Part shown: positions 17,116 through 27,701 of the stretch, piece by piece
How the letters are laid out: every line of letters starts with the position of its first letter
Position numbering within the stretch: the stretch's first letter is position 1
Assembly: GCA_000828975.1 (NCBI GenBank)
Contig: AP014683.1
Location: 3,119,700 to 3,183,699, forward strand
Source: Burkholderiales bacterium GJ-E10
GTDB lineage: Bacteria > Pseudomonadota > Gammaproteobacteria > Burkholderiales > Burkholderiaceae_F
Direction of reading: 5' to 3'
DNA: 64,000 bases
Notes under the pieces: generated by a model
Databases searched by the model: none
What the model saw: the letters and a program-made list of their open reading frames with translations, nothing else
Told to the model about the DNA's origin: nothing
Made by a program: the position numbers and the translations under genes

Positions 17116-17872
17116 GTCCGTCGGCCCCCGGAGACAGCGCGTCCCGCAGCGCCACGACTTCGCCGATGAGGATCAAGGTCGGCGCGCGAAGGCCCGCCGC
17201 ATCGGCCATCGCCGGCAGCGTCGCCAGGGTGCCGACCACCGTGCGCTCCTGCGGCGTGGTGCCCTGCTGCACGATGGCTGCCGGCGTGTCCGGGCTGCGG
17301 CCGTGCTCGATCAGCTTCGCGCACAGCACCGGCAGGCCCATGAGGCCCATGTACACCGCGACGGTCTGTCGTGCCCGCACGAGCAGCGGCCAGTCGAGGT
17401 TCATCGTGCCGTCCTGCAGGTTGCCGGTCACGAACGTGCACGACTGCGCCAGTTTCCGGTGGGTGAGGGGAATGCATGCGCTCGCCGCCACCCCGACCGC
17501 CGCGGTGATGCCCGGCACCACCTCGAATGCGACGCCGGCGGCGGCAAGCGCCTCGGCCTCTTCCCCGCCGCGCCCGAACACGAAGGGGTCGCCGCCCTTG
17601 AGGCGCAGCACGCGGGCGCCCTCGCGGGCCAGTTCGATCATCAGACGGTTGATGTCATCCTGGGGCAGGGTGTGCCGGCTGCGGCGCTTGCCGACATGGA
17701 TCTTGCGCACCGTCTCCGGCAGCAGCGCCAGGATTTCCTGCGAAACGAGGTTGTCGTAGAGCGCGACATCGGCTTCCCGCAGCAGCCTTGCCGCGCGCAC
17801 GGTGAGCAGGTCGGGCGCACCTGGGCCGGTGCCGACGAGGTGGACCTTGCCCGGCCCGCGATGGTCGGTCAT
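17096..17872 (-). CDS. cobA: Uroporphyrinogen-III C-methyltransferase (SUMT)
   Basis: Adds two methyl groups from S-adenosylmethionine to uroporphyrinogen III, giving precorrin-2 for siroheme or cobalamin. Motifs: [18 protein letters not shown] at the N-terminus, [40 protein letters not shown] and VYMGLMG. The ATG at 17872 gives 258 aa, normal for the stand-alone enzyme without the CysG dehydrogenase/chelatase half. Its start overlaps the preceding small membrane-protein stop (ATGA). The siroheme product would serve CysI at about 50 kb, and a CbiX-like chelatase is encoded at 53.5 kb. Confidence 0.94.
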   Translation of the reverse strand: MTDHRGPGKVHLVGTGPGAPDLLTVRAARLLREADVALYDNLVSQEILALLPETVRKIHVGKRRSRHTLPQDDINRLMIELAREGARVLRLKGGDPFVFGRGGEEAEALAAAGVAFEVVPGITAAVGVAASACIPLTHRKLAQSCTFVTGNLQDGTMNLDWPLLVRARQTVAVYMGLMGLPVLCAKLIEHGRSPDTPAAIVQQGTTPQERTVVGTLATLPAMADAAGLRAPTLILIGEVVALRDALSPGADGHASAVS

Positions 17873-18186
17873 CGGCCGGCGGCGCCGCCGGCCGATGCAG
17901 CCGGCGGTGCCGGCGCGGCGGTCGGAGGGGGGGCAGGCGTGGTCGCGGCGGGGGCGGCAGGCGGCACGGCGGCTTGCGCGGCTGCCGCCGCCTGCGCTTT
18001 CGCCGCCTCCTCCGCCTTTTGCAGGTGGGCGAGATCGGCGTCGGTGAGCAAGCGGAACTGGTCGGCGGCGATCTGGGCGTTCATGCGCCCGGGTTCGCGG
18101 AGGATGTCGTTCGGGGTCCGCTGCGAGATCCAGGCCGCCGCCACGATGTTGGCGACCAGGAGGAGAACGACGAGCACTTTCACCAT
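17869..18186 (-). CDS. Small membrane-anchored Ala/Pro-rich protein
   Basis: A 105-aa protein with an N-terminal membrane segment ([19 protein letters not shown]), a polar stretch ([21 protein letters not shown]), a short charged helix, and a long low-complexity tail of Ala and Pro. In Burkholderiales a SPOR-domain protein often follows coaX; the start and position match, but no SPOR domain remains and the frame ends in the linker-like tail. It overlaps cobA by 4 nt. It may be a shortened relative of that protein; function unknown. Confidence 0.6.
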   Translation of the reverse strand: MVKVLVVLLLVANIVAAAWISQRTPNDILREPGRMNAQIAADQFRLLTDADLAHLQKAEEAAKAQAAAAAQAAVPPAAPAATTPAPPPTAAPAPPAASAGGAAGR

Positions 18187-18253
18187 GGGCCTCGGAAAAT
18201 CCGGAAATCGTTGCGCAGGCTGGCGCGCCGGCCGGTCCGGCGCCCGCCATTCT

Positions 18254-19090
18254 TCAGGTCGGCGGTTCGCGGGTCGATCGGACTCGGAGGCCCCGCAGCA
18301 CCAGGTCGGGCACCACCGACCGGGTCACTGCCGTCGCCGCCGGATCGCATGCCTGCGCATCCGCCCAGGCCTTATACAACAGTTCTGCGTTGCCGCCGGA
18401 CAGCAGGACGTGGATCGTCCGGTCGTCGGCATCGTCGCCGCGCGCCGATGCGGCGGCCTGGTCCGCCCGGATGCGCCCGATCCGGCGCTCGATCAAGCCG
18501 ATCTGGGCGTCGACGATTCCGGTCTGCATCGCGTCGCCGGTGTTGTCGGGATGGGGGCGATATGTCCCGTCGGCCCGAGGCAGGCGCGCCGTGCCGCGGG
18601 CCAGGCTGTCGTGCATGAGGCGGATCCCGGGCGCAATCACGCCGCCGACGAATCGGCCGTCGTCCGTCAGCGTGTCGACCGTGGTGGCGGTGCCGGCACT
18701 CACCACCAGCAGCGTGCCCCGCGGCCGGGCGGCGCGGGCGCCGATCAGCGCGTGCCAGCGGTCCGCGCCGAGTTGCGCGGGGTCGCGGTAGCCGTTGTGC
18801 AGGGAAATGCCGGGGGATTCGAATCGCGCAGCCGCCGAAAACCATCGTACCGGCCGCCCCAGTGCGGCGATCGTCGCCTGGTCGATTGCGTCCTGCACCG
18901 GCTGCGGTGCCACGCAGCAGCCGGCGGCATCCGACAGCGAACCCCCGGCGGCGTTGCAGGCGTCCTGGAGTTCCTCGGCGAGGCGCAGCGTGTCGACGGG
19001 GATCGTTCCGCGGGGATCCGCATCCGACCACGGTCCATCCGGGGAAACGATGCGCCACTTCACCGCGGTGTTGCCGGCGTCGAGGAGCAT
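18254..19090 (-). CDS. coaX: Type III pantothenate kinase
   Basis: First step of coenzyme A synthesis, phosphorylating pantothenate. CoaX motifs: MLLDAGNTAVKWR (phosphate loop 1), LGADRWHALIGARAA, VSAGTATTVDTL and FVGGVIAPGIRLMHDSLARGTARLP; LLSGGNAELL is near the end. The ATG at 19090 gives 278 aa. A TTG at 19099, forming TTGA with the birA stop, adds three residues and would couple the genes; either is possible. The birA-coaX order is standard for betaproteobacteria. Confidence 0.93.
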   Translation of the reverse strand: MLLDAGNTAVKWRIVSPDGPWSDADPRGTIPVDTLRLAEELQDACNAAGGSLSDAAGCCVAPQPVQDAIDQATIAALGRPVRWFSAAARFESPGISLHNGYRDPAQLGADRWHALIGARAARPRGTLLVVSAGTATTVDTLTDDGRFVGGVIAPGIRLMHDSLARGTARLPRADGTYRPHPDNTGDAMQTGIVDAQIGLIERRIGRIRADQAAASARGDDADDRTIHVLLSGGNAELLYKAWADAQACDPAATAVTRSVVPDLVLRGLRVRSTREPPT

Positions 19091-19095
19091 GGTCT

Positions 19096-19767
19096 TCAAG
19101 ACGGATCCTCGACGACGCGCTCGAATTTGCGCGCCGCCGCCAGCATCGCGTCGGCGAACTGGGCCAGCCACCACGCGCGTTCGGCCAGCAGCCGGTCCGC
19201 GGGGACGCGTTCGGCAAGCTCCGCAACCGGTTGCTCGATCGCGTCGCGCAGGCCGGCCGGAAGGATCAGGTTCACGCCCATGCCGATGATCAGACTGCGT
19301 CCGCCCGCGGGATCCTCCGCCATTTCGCAGAGGATGCCCGCCAGTTTGCGCCCATCGAGCAGAAGGTCGTTGGGCCACTTCAGGCCGACGTGGATGCCCT
19401 GCGCGTGCAGCGCGTCGGCTGCAGCGACGCCGCAGGCCAGCGTGACCTCGGGGGTGCTTGCGGGGTCCTTGCGCCATGGCAGGCCCAGGGAAAACAGTAG
19501 CGACGCACCGCCGTCGATCCAGCGGCGCCCGAGACGGCCTCGCCCGCCGGTCTGCGTACCGGCCGCGCGCAGCACCGGACTCCGGAACGCGCGCTCGCGG
19601 GCGCGGGCCATCAGGTCGGCATTGGTCGAGCCGGTCGTCCCGACCGCCTCGACCTCCAGATCGACCGCCCGCAGGTGCCGCGCAATGGCCGCTGCCGAGA
19701 GCGGTTCCGGGAAATCGGACAGGATTGTCCTGTTGGCGGATAATTCCGCGGATGATTCTGTCGACAT
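19096..19767 (-). CDS. birA: Biotin--[acetyl-CoA-carboxylase] ligase
   Basis: Attaches biotin to the carboxyl carrier protein. Ligase motifs: TGSTNADLMARA, GTQTGGRGRLGRRW, LKWPNDLLLDGRKLAGIL and IIGMGVNL. The start at 19767 (MSTESSAELSANRT) gives 223 aa; the N-terminal DNA-binding domain of E. coli BirA is absent, so it is probably a ligase only, not a repressor. The start lies 21 nt from the divergent ferredoxin gene, so their promoters must overlap coding sequence or be very compact. Confidence 0.93.
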   Translation of the reverse strand: MSTESSAELSANRTILSDFPEPLSAAAIARHLRAVDLEVEAVGTTGSTNADLMARARERAFRSPVLRAAGTQTGGRGRLGRRWIDGGASLLFSLGLPWRKDPASTPEVTLACGVAAADALHAQGIHVGLKWPNDLLLDGRKLAGILCEMAEDPAGGRSLIIGMGVNLILPAGLRDAIEQPVAELAERVPADRLLAERAWWLAQFADAMLAAARKFERVVEDPS

Positions 19768-19788
19768 GATCCGAGGACAGTAGCGCCA

Positions 19789-20100
19789 ATGGGTTTCTTC
19801 CGCAAACACGTCTTTTTCTGCACCAATCGCCGGGAAGCGCCCGACAATTGCTGCGCGAACCACCGCAGCGAGGAACTGCAGGCCTATGCCAAGCAGCGCT
19901 GCAAGAAACTGGGCCTCGACGGCCGCGGCAAGGTCCGCATCAACAAGGCCGGTTGCCTGGACCGCTGTGACGAAGGCCCCTGCCTGGTGGTCTACCCGGA
20001 CGAGGTCTGGTACACGTACGTCGACGAACGGGACATCGACGAGATCATCGATGAACACCTGATCGGCGGTCGGATCGTGGAGCGTTTGCGATTGCCGTGA
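19789..20100 (+). CDS. (2Fe-2S) thioredoxin-like ferredoxin
   Basis: A 103-aa thioredoxin-fold ferredoxin. Four cysteines suit a 2Fe-2S cluster: HVFFCTNRREAPDNCC, then AGCLDRCDEGPCLVVYP. The family occurs widely in beta- and gammaproteobacteria but its electron partner is not well defined. The stop overlaps a GTG that can start the following hydrolase gene, so the two are probably coupled. Confidence 0.88.
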   Translation: MGFFRKHVFFCTNRREAPDNCCANHRSEELQAYAKQRCKKLGLDGRGKVRINKAGCLDRCDEGPCLVVYPDEVWYTYVDERDIDEIIDEHLIGGRIVERLRLP

Positions 20101-20783
20101 GGCCCGACATGGAACGCAGATTGCTGGGCGGCCCGGCCGGGAATATCGAGCTCGTCATCGAATCGCCCGCCGACGTGGCGCCGCGGGGGTTCGCCTTCGT
20201 CGGACATCCACATCCGCTCTACGGCGGCGCGCTCGACAACAAGGTGGCATTCACGTTGGCGCGGGCGTTCCTGGCCTTGGGGTGGATCGCGGTGCGGCCC
20301 AACTTCCGCGGCGTCGGCGCGAGCGAGGGCACGCATGACCAAGGGCGGGGGGAAACGGACGATTTCCTCTTTCTCGTCGATGCCGTTCCGCGCCTGACGG
20401 AATATGCCGGCCGATTTGGCGCGCCGCCGCAAATAGCCTTGGCGGGATTTTCCTTCGGCAGCGTCGTGGCAGCACGCGCGGCGGAGGCGCTGACGCGCCG
20501 CGGGAATCCTCCGCAGGCGCTCGCGCTGGTCGGCACGGCGGCGGGGAAGTGGGACGTGCCCAAGGTCGATTCCGGCGCCCTCGTCATCCACGGCGAACGG
20601 GACGAAACGATCCCCTTGCAGGACGTGTTCCGCTGGGCCGGCGAGTCGGAGGTTCCGGTGATCGTGATCCCCGGCGCGGATCATTTCTTCCATCGGCGCC
20701 TGACCGTGCTCAAGCGCTTGTTGGTGCAGAACCTGCTGGGCGCGGACGCGTCATCGCTGCCCTCCCCCCCGGACGGACCATGA
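20097..20783 (+). CDS. Alpha/beta-hydrolase-fold protein
   Basis: A 228-aa alpha/beta hydrolase. GHPHPLYGGALDNKV and RPNFRGVGASEGTHD precede the nucleophile elbow GFSFGS (Ser); the acid is in HGERDETIP and the catalytic His in GADHFFHRR. It resembles the YcjY/COG2945 group often found near lipoate and ferredoxin genes. GTG at 20097 overlaps the upstream stop; ATG at 20109 is an alternative. The stop overlaps the next start (ATGA). Substrate unknown. Confidence 0.85.
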   Translation: MRPDMERRLLGGPAGNIELVIESPADVAPRGFAFVGHPHPLYGGALDNKVAFTLARAFLALGWIAVRPNFRGVGASEGTHDQGRGETDDFLFLVDAVPRLTEYAGRFGAPPQIALAGFSFGSVVAARAAEALTRRGNPPQALALVGTAAGKWDVPKVDSGALVIHGERDETIPLQDVFRWAGESEVPVIVIPGADHFFHRRLTVLKRLLVQNLLGADASSLPSPPDGP

Positions 20784-21058
20784 ACTGCTGCCCTCCCCGC
20801 AAGAAAAGCCCCATGAATTTCCCGATGGATTTCCCCATCAAGATCATGGGCGAGAACCGCATCGAATTCGAACCGCAGGTGGTGGAGATCGTGCGCGCCC
20901 ACGCGCCGGACTGGGACTGCAGCGCGGTCGAGGTGCGCCAATCGAGCGGCGGCAAATATCTTTCGGTGACGGTCACGATCCGCGCGCAGTCGCGCGAACA
21001 ACTCGATGCCCTGTATCGCGCCCTGACGGGCCACCCGATGGTCAAGGTGGTGCTGTAG
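20780..21058 (+). CDS. ybeD: DUF493 (YbeD-like) protein
   Basis: A 92-aa member of the DUF493 family: [20 protein letters not shown] and [20 protein letters not shown], ending [14 protein letters not shown], an ACT-like small fold. In E. coli ybeD sits beside lipB, as here. The biochemical role is not established. The start ATG overlaps the preceding stop; lipB begins 10 nt after its end. Confidence 0.88.
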   Translation: MNCCPPRKKSPMNFPMDFPIKIMGENRIEFEPQVVEIVRAHAPDWDCSAVEVRQSSGGKYLSVTVTIRAQSREQLDALYRALTGHPMVKVVL

Positions 21059-21068
21059 AAGGGAGCCG

Positions 21069-21836
21069 ATGATGCGGCCGGTGGCACGAGAGACGGACGA
21101 GACGGACGGCGCGCGCGCGCGGGAGGCGCCCGACGCGCGGCTTCCGCCGGTCCGGCTGCGCGATCTGGGGCGGAGCGAATATTCTGAAACCTGGCAGGCG
21201 ATGCGGGCGTTCACCGAGGCGCGCGGCCCGGACACGCCCGATGAACTCTGGCTGGTCGAACACCCGCCGGTATTCACGCTGGGGCAGGCGGGGCGCGGCG
21301 AGCACGTGCATGCCCCCGGAGCGATCCCGGTGGTTGCGACCGATCGCGGCGGTCAGGTCACCTATCATGGCCCCGGGCAGGTGGTCGTGTACACCCTGGT
21401 CGACCTGCGACGCACCGGCTTCTTCGTGCGGGAACTGGTGCGCCGGATCGAGGAAGCGGTGATCGAGACGCTCGCGTCCTATGGCGTCGCGGGATTCCGC
21501 GTCGACGGCGCCCCGGGGGTGTACGTCCGCATTGCAGGGTCGCCGCAGGAGGGAGCACGTCAGGGCGATGCGGCCGCGGCGGAGTCGGGTCCGGATCCCC
21601 GGTTTCTCGATCGCGCCAAGATCGCCGCCCTCGGCATCAAGGTGCATCGGGGCTGCGCCTATCATGGGGTGGCCTTGAACGTGGCGATGGATCTCTCGCC
21701 GTATTCCCGGATCGACCCTTGCGGGTATCCAGGGCTTCGGGCGACCGATCTGGCTACACTCGGCGTGTGCCGCGACCGTCAGGCGGTCGGCGAGCGCCTG
21801 CTCGAATGCCTGCGCGCCCAGATCTTCCCGGACTGA
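21069..21836 (+). CDS. lipB: Octanoyl-[ACP]:protein N-octanoyltransferase
   Basis: Transfers octanoate from acyl carrier protein to lipoyl domains. Family motifs: [39 protein letters not shown], and the catalytic Lys in [18 protein letters not shown] with Cys218 in DPCGYPGL. At 255 aa it is slightly long because of a charged N-terminus and an insertion near residues 160-175. The product is the substrate of LipA, whose gene starts 9 nt downstream. Confidence 0.95.
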   Translation: MMRPVARETDETDGARAREAPDARLPPVRLRDLGRSEYSETWQAMRAFTEARGPDTPDELWLVEHPPVFTLGQAGRGEHVHAPGAIPVVATDRGGQVTYHGPGQVVVYTLVDLRRTGFFVRELVRRIEEAVIETLASYGVAGFRVDGAPGVYVRIAGSPQEGARQGDAAAAESGPDPRFLDRAKIAALGIKVHRGCAYHGVALNVAMDLSPYSRIDPCGYPGLRATDLATLGVCRDRQAVGERLLECLRAQIFPD

Positions 21837-21845
21837 TTTCATGCC

Positions 21846-22811
21846 ATGACCACATCCTCCGCGCCGTCGCCGACGGCCAAGCAAAAGGGCGCCGACAAGA
21901 CCGCGCGCATTCCGATCAAGATCGTGCAGCCGGACGAGCGCCTGCGCAAGCCGGACTGGATTCGCGTGCGCGTGGGGTCCGGTGCGGAATCCGCGCGCTA
22001 TCTCCGGGTCAAGGAAATCCTGCGCGCGCATCGCCTGCATACGGTCTGCGAAGAGGCCACCTGCCCCAACATCGGCGAATGTTTCGGCAACGGCACGGCG
22101 ACGTTCATGATCCTCGGCGACAAGTGCACGCGGCGCTGCCCGTTCTGCGACGTTGGCCACGGCCGCCCCGATCCCGTCGATCCCGAAGAGCCGCGGCAGC
22201 TCGCGGAGACGATCGCCGCGCTCGAACTCGATTACGTGGTCATCACTTCGGTGGATCGCGACGATCTGCGCGACGGCGGCGCCCAGCACTTCGTCGACTG
22301 CATCCGCGCCGTGCGTGCGGCGTCGCCGCGCACCCGCATCGAGGTCCTCGTCCCGGATTTCCGCGGGCGGCTCGACCGCGCGCTGGAGATCCTGCGGCAG
22401 GCCCCGCCCGACGTGATGAATCACAACCTCGAGACCGTGCCCCGCCTGTACCGGCAGGCCCGGCCGGGGGCCGACTATGCGCATTCGCTGGCCTTGCTGC
22501 AGCGCTTCCGGGAACAGGTGCCGAACGTGCCGACCAAGAGCGGCCTGATGGTCGGCATCGGCGAAACCGACGACGAAATCCTGGCGGTCCTGCGCGATCT
22601 GCGCGCCCATGGCGTCGACATGCTCACGATCGGGCAATACCTCGCCCCCAGCAATCATCACCTGCCGGTGCTGCGCTACGTGCCACCGGAAACCTTTGCG
22701 CGCTACGAGCGCGAAGCGCTGGCGATGGGCTTCGCGCATGCGGCTTGCGCGCCGCTGGTGCGGAGTTCCTATCACGCCGATCGCCAGGCGCGTGCCGCGG
22801 CCGTCGCGTGA
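21846..22811 (+). CDS. lipA: Lipoyl synthase
   Basis: Radical-SAM enzyme inserting two sulfurs into the octanoyl chain. The auxiliary cluster is C68-x4-C73-x5-C79 ([15 protein letters not shown]) and the radical-SAM cluster C94-x3-C98-x2-C101 (CTRRCPFC). The family C-terminus [10 protein letters not shown] includes the Ser that ligates the auxiliary cluster. It is 321 aa, full length, and probably co-transcribed with ybeD and lipB. Confidence 0.97.
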   Translation: MTTSSAPSPTAKQKGADKTARIPIKIVQPDERLRKPDWIRVRVGSGAESARYLRVKEILRAHRLHTVCEEATCPNIGECFGNGTATFMILGDKCTRRCPFCDVGHGRPDPVDPEEPRQLAETIAALELDYVVITSVDRDDLRDGGAQHFVDCIRAVRAASPRTRIEVLVPDFRGRLDRALEILRQAPPDVMNHNLETVPRLYRQARPGADYAHSLALLQRFREQVPNVPTKSGLMVGIGETDDEILAVLRDLRAHGVDMLTIGQYLAPSNHHLPVLRYVPPETFARYEREALAMGFAHAACAPLVRSSYHADRQARAAAVA

Positions 22812-22843
22812 GTCCGATCCCCGCGTAAGTTCCGCGTCCTGTC

Positions 22844-23704
22844 GTGCGACTGCTCCTCGATCTGTGCAAATTGCGGATCGGCCTGATGATCGGTCTGACG
22901 GCGTTGTTCGGTTCGGTCGTGCGCGCAGGAAATCTGCGATTGCCCGGGCAGGACCTGGCGATGGTGTGCGCGGTGGTGATCTTGGCCGCGGCGGCGGGGG
23001 CCTACAACCAGTTGGCGGAACGGGATCTCGACCGACGGATGGAGCGGACCCGCCGACGCGCCTTCGTCACCGGGCGCCTGACCGCAGGCCGCCATTGGTA
23101 CGTGCCGATCGCCCTGGCCGCGACGGGCGGATTCCTGCTGGCATGGTTCGCCTGCAATCCGGTCTGCGCCGGGTATGCGGCGGCGGGCTTCTTCACGTAC
23201 GCGGTCGTCTATACACGCTGGCTCAAGCGCCGCACGTCCTGGAACATCGTGATCGGCGGCCTGGCCGGAAGCTTTGCCGTGCTGGCCGGCGCGACGGCGG
23301 CCGGGACCGGCCTGTCCGCGCCGGTGGTCGCGTTTGCGGCGGTGCTGTTCCTGTGGACGCCGCCGCATTTCTGGAGCCTCGCGCTGGCGTACCGGGCCGA
23401 TTATGTCGCCGCGGGAATCCCGATGATGCCGGCGGTCCTCGCCGAACGTCCGGCGGCACGGGTCATCTTCGCGAACGCCCTGGCGCTGGTGCTGACCGGG
23501 CTTGTGCCGGCGGCCCTCGGTCTCGGGCCCTTGTACCTGGCGTGCGCGCTGGCCTTGGGCGTCTGGTTCCTGCGCTCCAGCGCGGCCTTGTTGCGCGAAC
23601 CGTCACGCGACCGTGCGGTGGCCAATTTCCAGGTGTCCCTCGCCTACCTTGGCCTGCTGATGCTCGCGGCCGTGGTCGATATCGGACTGGGTTGCCGCTA
23701 TTGA
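22844..23704 (+). CDS. cyoE: Protohaem IX farnesyltransferase (haem O synthase)
   Basis: Makes haem O for the bo3 oxidase encoded next door. UbiA-fold prenyltransferase with about eight membrane helices; the Asp-rich motif is YNQLAERDLDRRMERTRRR and the second is in YTRWLKRRTSWNIVIGG; WTPPHFWSLAL is characteristic of CyoE/CtaB. The GTG at 22844 gives 286 aa starting MRLLLDLCKLRIG. It is convergent with cyoD, 28 nt away, rather than last in the cyo operon as in E. coli. Confidence 0.94.
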   Translation: MRLLLDLCKLRIGLMIGLTALFGSVVRAGNLRLPGQDLAMVCAVVILAAAAGAYNQLAERDLDRRMERTRRRAFVTGRLTAGRHWYVPIALAATGGFLLAWFACNPVCAGYAAAGFFTYAVVYTRWLKRRTSWNIVIGGLAGSFAVLAGATAAGTGLSAPVVAFAAVLFLWTPPHFWSLALAYRADYVAAGIPMMPAVLAERPAARVIFANALALVLTGLVPAALGLGPLYLACALALGVWFLRSSAALLREPSRDRAVANFQVSLAYLGLLMLAAVVDIGLGCRY

Positions 23705-23732
23705 TCGCCGGGACGCCGGGCGATGGGGCTCA

Positions 23733-24116
23733 TCATGGCAGGTTGCGCGACTGCGCGGCGGTCATGGGCATCAGGTTCCGGTCGAGGTGGTACATGATCC
23801 AGGCTGACCCGGTGAGCAGGATGAACACCAGGATGGCGGTGAAGAGTAGCGCGAGCAGGTTCCACCCGTTTTCGGAGCGGCCGTTCATGTGCAGGAAATA
23901 CCGCATGTGGACGACGATCTGCACCAGGGCCAGGGCGAGCAGCACGACGATCCGCGCATTGGTGTCGGCGATGTGTCGGTCCATGACCAGCCAGAACGCA
24001 AGCGTCGTGAGAACCGCCGCCAGAACGAATCCCGTGGCATAGCCCCGGAAGGTGATCCGTTCGGCTTCCGTCTCCCGCTCCGGTCCGGGGTGGAAATGCT
24101 GCGCGGTTTCGCTCAT
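23733..24116 (-). CDS. cyoD: Cytochrome bo3 quinol oxidase subunit IV
   Basis: A 127-aa protein with three membrane helices; [21 protein letters not shown] and [12 protein letters not shown] are typical of CyoD, needed for assembly of the oxidase. The ATG at 24116 overlaps the end of cyoC by 4 nt. It is the last gene of cyoABCD, and the C-terminus ([13 protein letters not shown]) is longer than in E. coli. Confidence 0.93.
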   Translation of the reverse strand: MSETAQHFHPGPERETEAERITFRGYATGFVLAAVLTTLAFWLVMDRHIADTNARIVVLLALALVQIVVHMRYFLHMNGRSENGWNLLALLFTAILVFILLTGSAWIMYHLDRNLMPMTAAQSRNLP

Positions 24117-24733
24117 GGAAGAACGCCGATCAGATAGACGAAGGTGAAGACGCCGACCCAGACGACGTCGAGAAAGTGCCAGAACAAGGACAGACACATC
24201 ACGCGGCGCCGGTTGGCTTCGATCAGGCCGTGTCGGCCGATCTGGATCATGAGCGTGGCCAGCCACACGAGGCCGAACGTCACGTGCAGCCCATGCGTTC
24301 CGACCAGGGCAAAGAATGACGACAGGAATGCACTGCGCCCGGGACCGGCCCCGTCGGCGATCAGCCGCGAAAACTCCCGGAGTTCGATGCCGACGAATCC
24401 CGCGCCGAGCAGTCCCGTGCACGCCAGCCACACCAGCGTGCCGGTGCGGGAGCCGGTCTGCATCCGCAGGACCGACATGCCGTAGGTGATCGAGGACAGC
24501 AACAGCAGGGCCGTGTTGACGGCCACCGTCGGCAGGTCGAACACCTGGGCGCCGGTCGGGCCGCCGTCGTAGTGCCGGCCGAGCACGCCGTAGCACGCGA
24601 ACAGCGCGGCAAACAGCAGGCAGTCGCTCATCAGGTAGACCCAGAACCCCAGCAGGGTGCTGTCGGGCGCGTGCACCGCTTCGGCAATGTGGAATCGCGG
24701 TTCCACGGCGGCGTTGGCGGAGGGATCAGGCAT
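24113..24733 (-). CDS. cyoC: Cytochrome bo3 quinol oxidase subunit III
   Basis: A 206-aa subunit III with five predicted membrane helices: [20 protein letters not shown] near the start and [19 protein letters not shown] at the end. [11 protein letters not shown] is a conserved subunit III motif. It overlaps cyoB by 8 nt and cyoD by 4 nt. Confidence 0.94.
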   Translation of the reverse strand: MPDPSANAAVEPRFHIAEAVHAPDSTLLGFWVYLMSDCLLFAALFACYGVLGRHYDGGPTGAQVFDLPTVAVNTALLLLSSITYGMSVLRMQTGSRTGTLVWLACTGLLGAGFVGIELREFSRLIADGAGPGRSAFLSSFFALVGTHGLHVTFGLVWLATLMIQIGRHGLIEANRRRVMCLSLFWHFLDVVWVGVFTFVYLIGVLP

Positions 24734-26729
24734 GTTCGGCCTGCAAGGAGGTGCGTCGGCGCTCGGTGTTCGCGACCTCGTCCGCGGAGACCGAGAAGCC
24801 GTCGTCGTAGCGGAAGGTATGGCGAATGGCGGCGAAGACGAGCGCCGCGAATGCGAGCCCCGCCATCAGCCACATGTGCCAGATCAGACCGAACGCACAG
24901 GCGGCGCTGAGCGCAGCCAGGATGAACCCGGCTGCGGTGTTGTGGGGCAGGTGGATCGGAATGAACCCCTCCGTGGGACGCACGTAGCCGTTCCGCTTCA
25001 TGTCGTGCCAGGCATCCTTGTCGTGCACCCGCGGTGTGAAGGCGAAGTTGTAGGGCGGCGGAGGCGAGGCCGTGGACCACTCCAGGGTCCGGCCGTTCCA
25101 GGGGTCTCCGGTGCGATCGCGCAACCGGTCGCGGCGGCGGTAGCCCATCACGATGCTGAGCAGGAAGCTTCCGATCCCCAGGAAAATCAACGCCGTGCCG
25201 AAGGCCGCGACCTCGAACCAGATCTGCAGCGACGGATCGTCGAAGTGGCTCAGGCGACGGGTGATTCCCATCAGTCCGAGTGCATAGAGCGGAACGAATG
25301 CGAAGTAGAACCCGATCTGCCAGAACCAGAACGAGAGCGTTCCGAAGAAGGGTTCGAGGCGGAATCCGAACGCCTTCGGAAACCAGTACGTGATGCCGGC
25401 CATGCTGCCGAACACCACCCCGCCAATGATGACGTTGTGGAAGTGCGCAACCAGGAACAGGCTGTTGTGCAGGATGAAGTCGGCCGGCGGGACCGCCAGC
25501 AGCACGCCGCTCATTCCGCCGACCACGAAGGTGATCAGAAAGCCCATCGTCCAGAGCATGGGCACTTCGTACCGGATGCGGCCGCGGTACATGGTGAACA
25601 TCCAGTTGAAAACCTTGGCGCCGGTGGGGATCGCGATGATCATCGTCGCAATCCCGAAAAATGCGTTGACGCTGGCTCCGGATCCCATGGTGAAGAAGTG
25701 GTGCAGCCAGACCAGATACGAGAGCACCGTGATGACCACGCTGGCGTAGACCATGGATGCGTAGCCGAACAGTCGTTTGCCGCAAAACGTGGCCACCACT
25801 TCGGAGAACACCCCGAACACCGGCAGCACCAGGATGTAGACCTCGGGGTGGCCCCAGATCCAGATCAGGTTGACGTACATCATCGGGCTGCCGCCACCGT
25901 TGCTGGTGAAGAAGTGGGTACCGACGTAGCGGTCGAGGGCCAGCAGCGCCAGGCATGCGGTCAGGACCGGAAACGCGGCGACGATCAGGATGTTGGAGCA
26001 CAGGGCGGTCCAGGTGAACACCGGCATCCGCATCAGGTCCATGCCCGGGGCGCGCATCTTGACGATCGTGGCGATCATGTTGACGCCCGATAGCAGGGAG
26101 CCGACGCCCGCCACCTGGAGCGACCAGATGTAATAGTCGACGCCGACATCGGGGCTGTATGCCGGCTCCGACAGCGGGGGGTAGGCCAGCCAGCCGGTGC
26201 GGGCGAAGTTTCCGACGAACAGCGAGAGCATGATCAGCACCGCCCCGAATGCGGTCATCCAGAAGCTGAAGTTGTTCAGGAACGGGAATGCCACGTCGCG
26301 GGCGCCGATCTGCAGCGGGACGACGAAGTTCATCAGGCCGACGACCAAGGGCATGGCCACGAAGAAGATCATGATCACGCCGTGCGCGGTGAAGATCTGG
26401 TCGTAGTGGTAGGGCGGCAGGTAGCCGGCAGCGCTTCCGAACGAGATCGCCTGTTGGATGCGCATCATGATCGCGTCGCTGAACCCCCGCAGCAGCATGA
26501 TCAGGCCGAGTACGACGTACATCACGCCGATCCGCTTGTGGTCGGTGCTGGTGATCCAGTCGCGCCAGAGCGGGCCCCAGGCGCGTAAGTGGGTCAATGC
26601 CGCCAGAACCGCGATGGCGCCGAGCGCGACCACCACGAAGGTGCCGACGAGGATCGGCTCATGGTAGGGAATCGCGTCCAGGCTCAGGCGGCCGAGCAGA
26701 AGCCGCCGCATTCCGTTCGATCCGTTCAT
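24726..26729 (-). CDS. cyoB: Cytochrome bo3 quinol oxidase subunit I
   Basis: Catalytic subunit carrying haems b and o3 and CuB; oxidises ubiquinol, reduces O2 and pumps protons. It is 667 aa with about 15 helices. Quinol-site residues in [10 protein letters not shown] and [13 protein letters not shown] match Cyo[15 protein letters not shown] holds the CuB His and cross-linked Tyr; HHFFTMG carries further CuB ligands; [11 protein letters not shown] holds the haem ligands. The ATG at 26729 overlaps the cyoA stop (ATGA). Confidence 0.97.
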   Translation of the reverse strand: MNGSNGMRRLLLGRLSLDAIPYHEPILVGTFVVVALGAIAVLAALTHLRAWGPLWRDWITSTDHKRIGVMYVVLGLIMLLRGFSDAIMMRIQQAISFGSAAGYLPPYHYDQIFTAHGVIMIFFVAMPLVVGLMNFVVPLQIGARDVAFPFLNNFSFWMTAFGAVLIMLSLFVGNFARTGWLAYPPLSEPAYSPDVGVDYYIWSLQVAGVGSLLSGVNMIATIVKMRAPGMDLMRMPVFTWTALCSNILIVAAFPVLTACLALLALDRYVGTHFFTSNGGGSPMMYVNLIWIWGHPEVYILVLPVFGVFSEVVATFCGKRLFGYASMVYASVVITVLSYLVWLHHFFTMGSGASVNAFFGIATMIIAIPTGAKVFNWMFTMYRGRIRYEVPMLWTMGFLITFVVGGMSGVLLAVPPADFILHNSLFLVAHFHNVIIGGVVFGSMAGITYWFPKAFGFRLEPFFGTLSFWFWQIGFYFAFVPLYALGLMGITRRLSHFDDPSLQIWFEVAAFGTALIFLGIGSFLLSIVMGYRRRDRLRDRTGDPWNGRTLEWSTASPPPPYNFAFTPRVHDKDAWHDMKRNGYVRPTEGFIPIHLPHNTAAGFILAALSAACAFGLIWHMWLMAGLAFAALVFAAIRHTFRYDDGFSVSADEVANTERRRTSLQAEHA

Positions 26730-27664
26730 TGCGCGGCTCCGTCGGCCATCGAGGGGGCGGCGCGCGACGGGGGCGGGCACGATCGAGGCGAGGCGACGCA
26801 GCGGTCGACGATGGATCGGAATATCGCCGGATCGATCGTCCCGTAGCGGCGGACCGGGTCGGCGATGCTCGGCCGGACCAGGCGCAGGTACGTCTCGCGG
26901 TCGAGGCGGGCCGGCGCCTCGCGATTCTGCCGGATCCACTGCGCGAACCGCTCGGAGGTCATGCCCAGGAACCGGAACTCCATGTGGGAGAACCCCGCCC
27001 CGCTGTAGCTGGAGGAGAAGCCGCGGAAGTCGCCGGGATGGTTGATGACTGCATTGAGTTCGGAGCGCATGCCGGGCATGGCGTAGACCTGGCCGGCAAG
27101 CGCGGGGACGAAAAACGCGTTCATCACCGATTCGGAGGTGATCCGGAAGCGGATCGGCACGTCGATCGGCGCTGCCGCTTCGTTCTCCACCGCAATGCCC
27201 TGGGCCGGATAGATGAACAGCCATTTCCAGTCGAGCGCGACCACATCGACGATCAGCGGGCGGGTGTCGGCGGCGACCGTGCGATTGGCGTCGATGCGGT
27301 GCAATGGCCGGAATGGATCGAGCGTGTGGCTGCCGATCCAGGTGAGCGCGCCCAGCGCGATGACGATCAGCAGCGGCGCCGCCCAGATCGCCAGTTCCAG
27401 GTGCAGGGAATGGTCCCAGTCGGGGCGATAGTCGGCCTCGGTGTTCGATTGCCGATAGTGCCAGGCGAAGAACAGCGTCAGGAGGATCACCGGGAAGATG
27501 ATCAGCAGCATCAGCAAGGTGGAGGTCACCACCAGCCGGCCTTGCTGGCGGGCGATGTATCCCGCCGGGTCGAACACGGTCCGGTGACATCCGCATAGCA
27601 GGGCGGAAGCGATCGCGGCCGTGCCGCCGATACCCAGGGACCGCAGGCGCAGGAAAGAGACCAT
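26726..27664 (-). CDS. cyoA: Cytochrome bo3 quinol oxidase subunit II
   Basis: Subunit II, 312 aa from ATG 27664. The N-terminus is a lipoprotein signal ending ALLCGC, as in E. coli CyoA, then two membrane helices and a cupredoxin domain ([19 protein letters not shown]). The CuA cysteine ligands of cytochrome c oxidases are absent ([12 protein letters not shown]), supporting quinol as donor. Upstream in-frame ATGs to 27790 would place extra polar residues before the signal and have no ribosome site. Confidence 0.95.
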   Translation of the reverse strand: MVSFLRLRSLGIGGTAAIASALLCGCHRTVFDPAGYIARQQGRLVVTSTLLMLLIIFPVILLTLFFAWHYRQSNTEADYRPDWDHSLHLELAIWAAPLLIVIALGALTWIGSHTLDPFRPLHRIDANRTVAADTRPLIVDVVALDWKWLFIYPAQGIAVENEAAAPIDVPIRFRITSESVMNAFFVPALAGQVYAMPGMRSELNAVINHPGDFRGFSSSYSGAGFSHMEFRFLGMTSERFAQWIRQNREAPARLDRETYLRLVRPSIADPVRRYGTIDPAIFRSIVDRCVASPRSCPPPSRAAPSMADGAAQ

Positions 27665-27701
27665 GGTTACATCGTTGATATCCGGGCCCGCCGAAGCCTC
27701 C

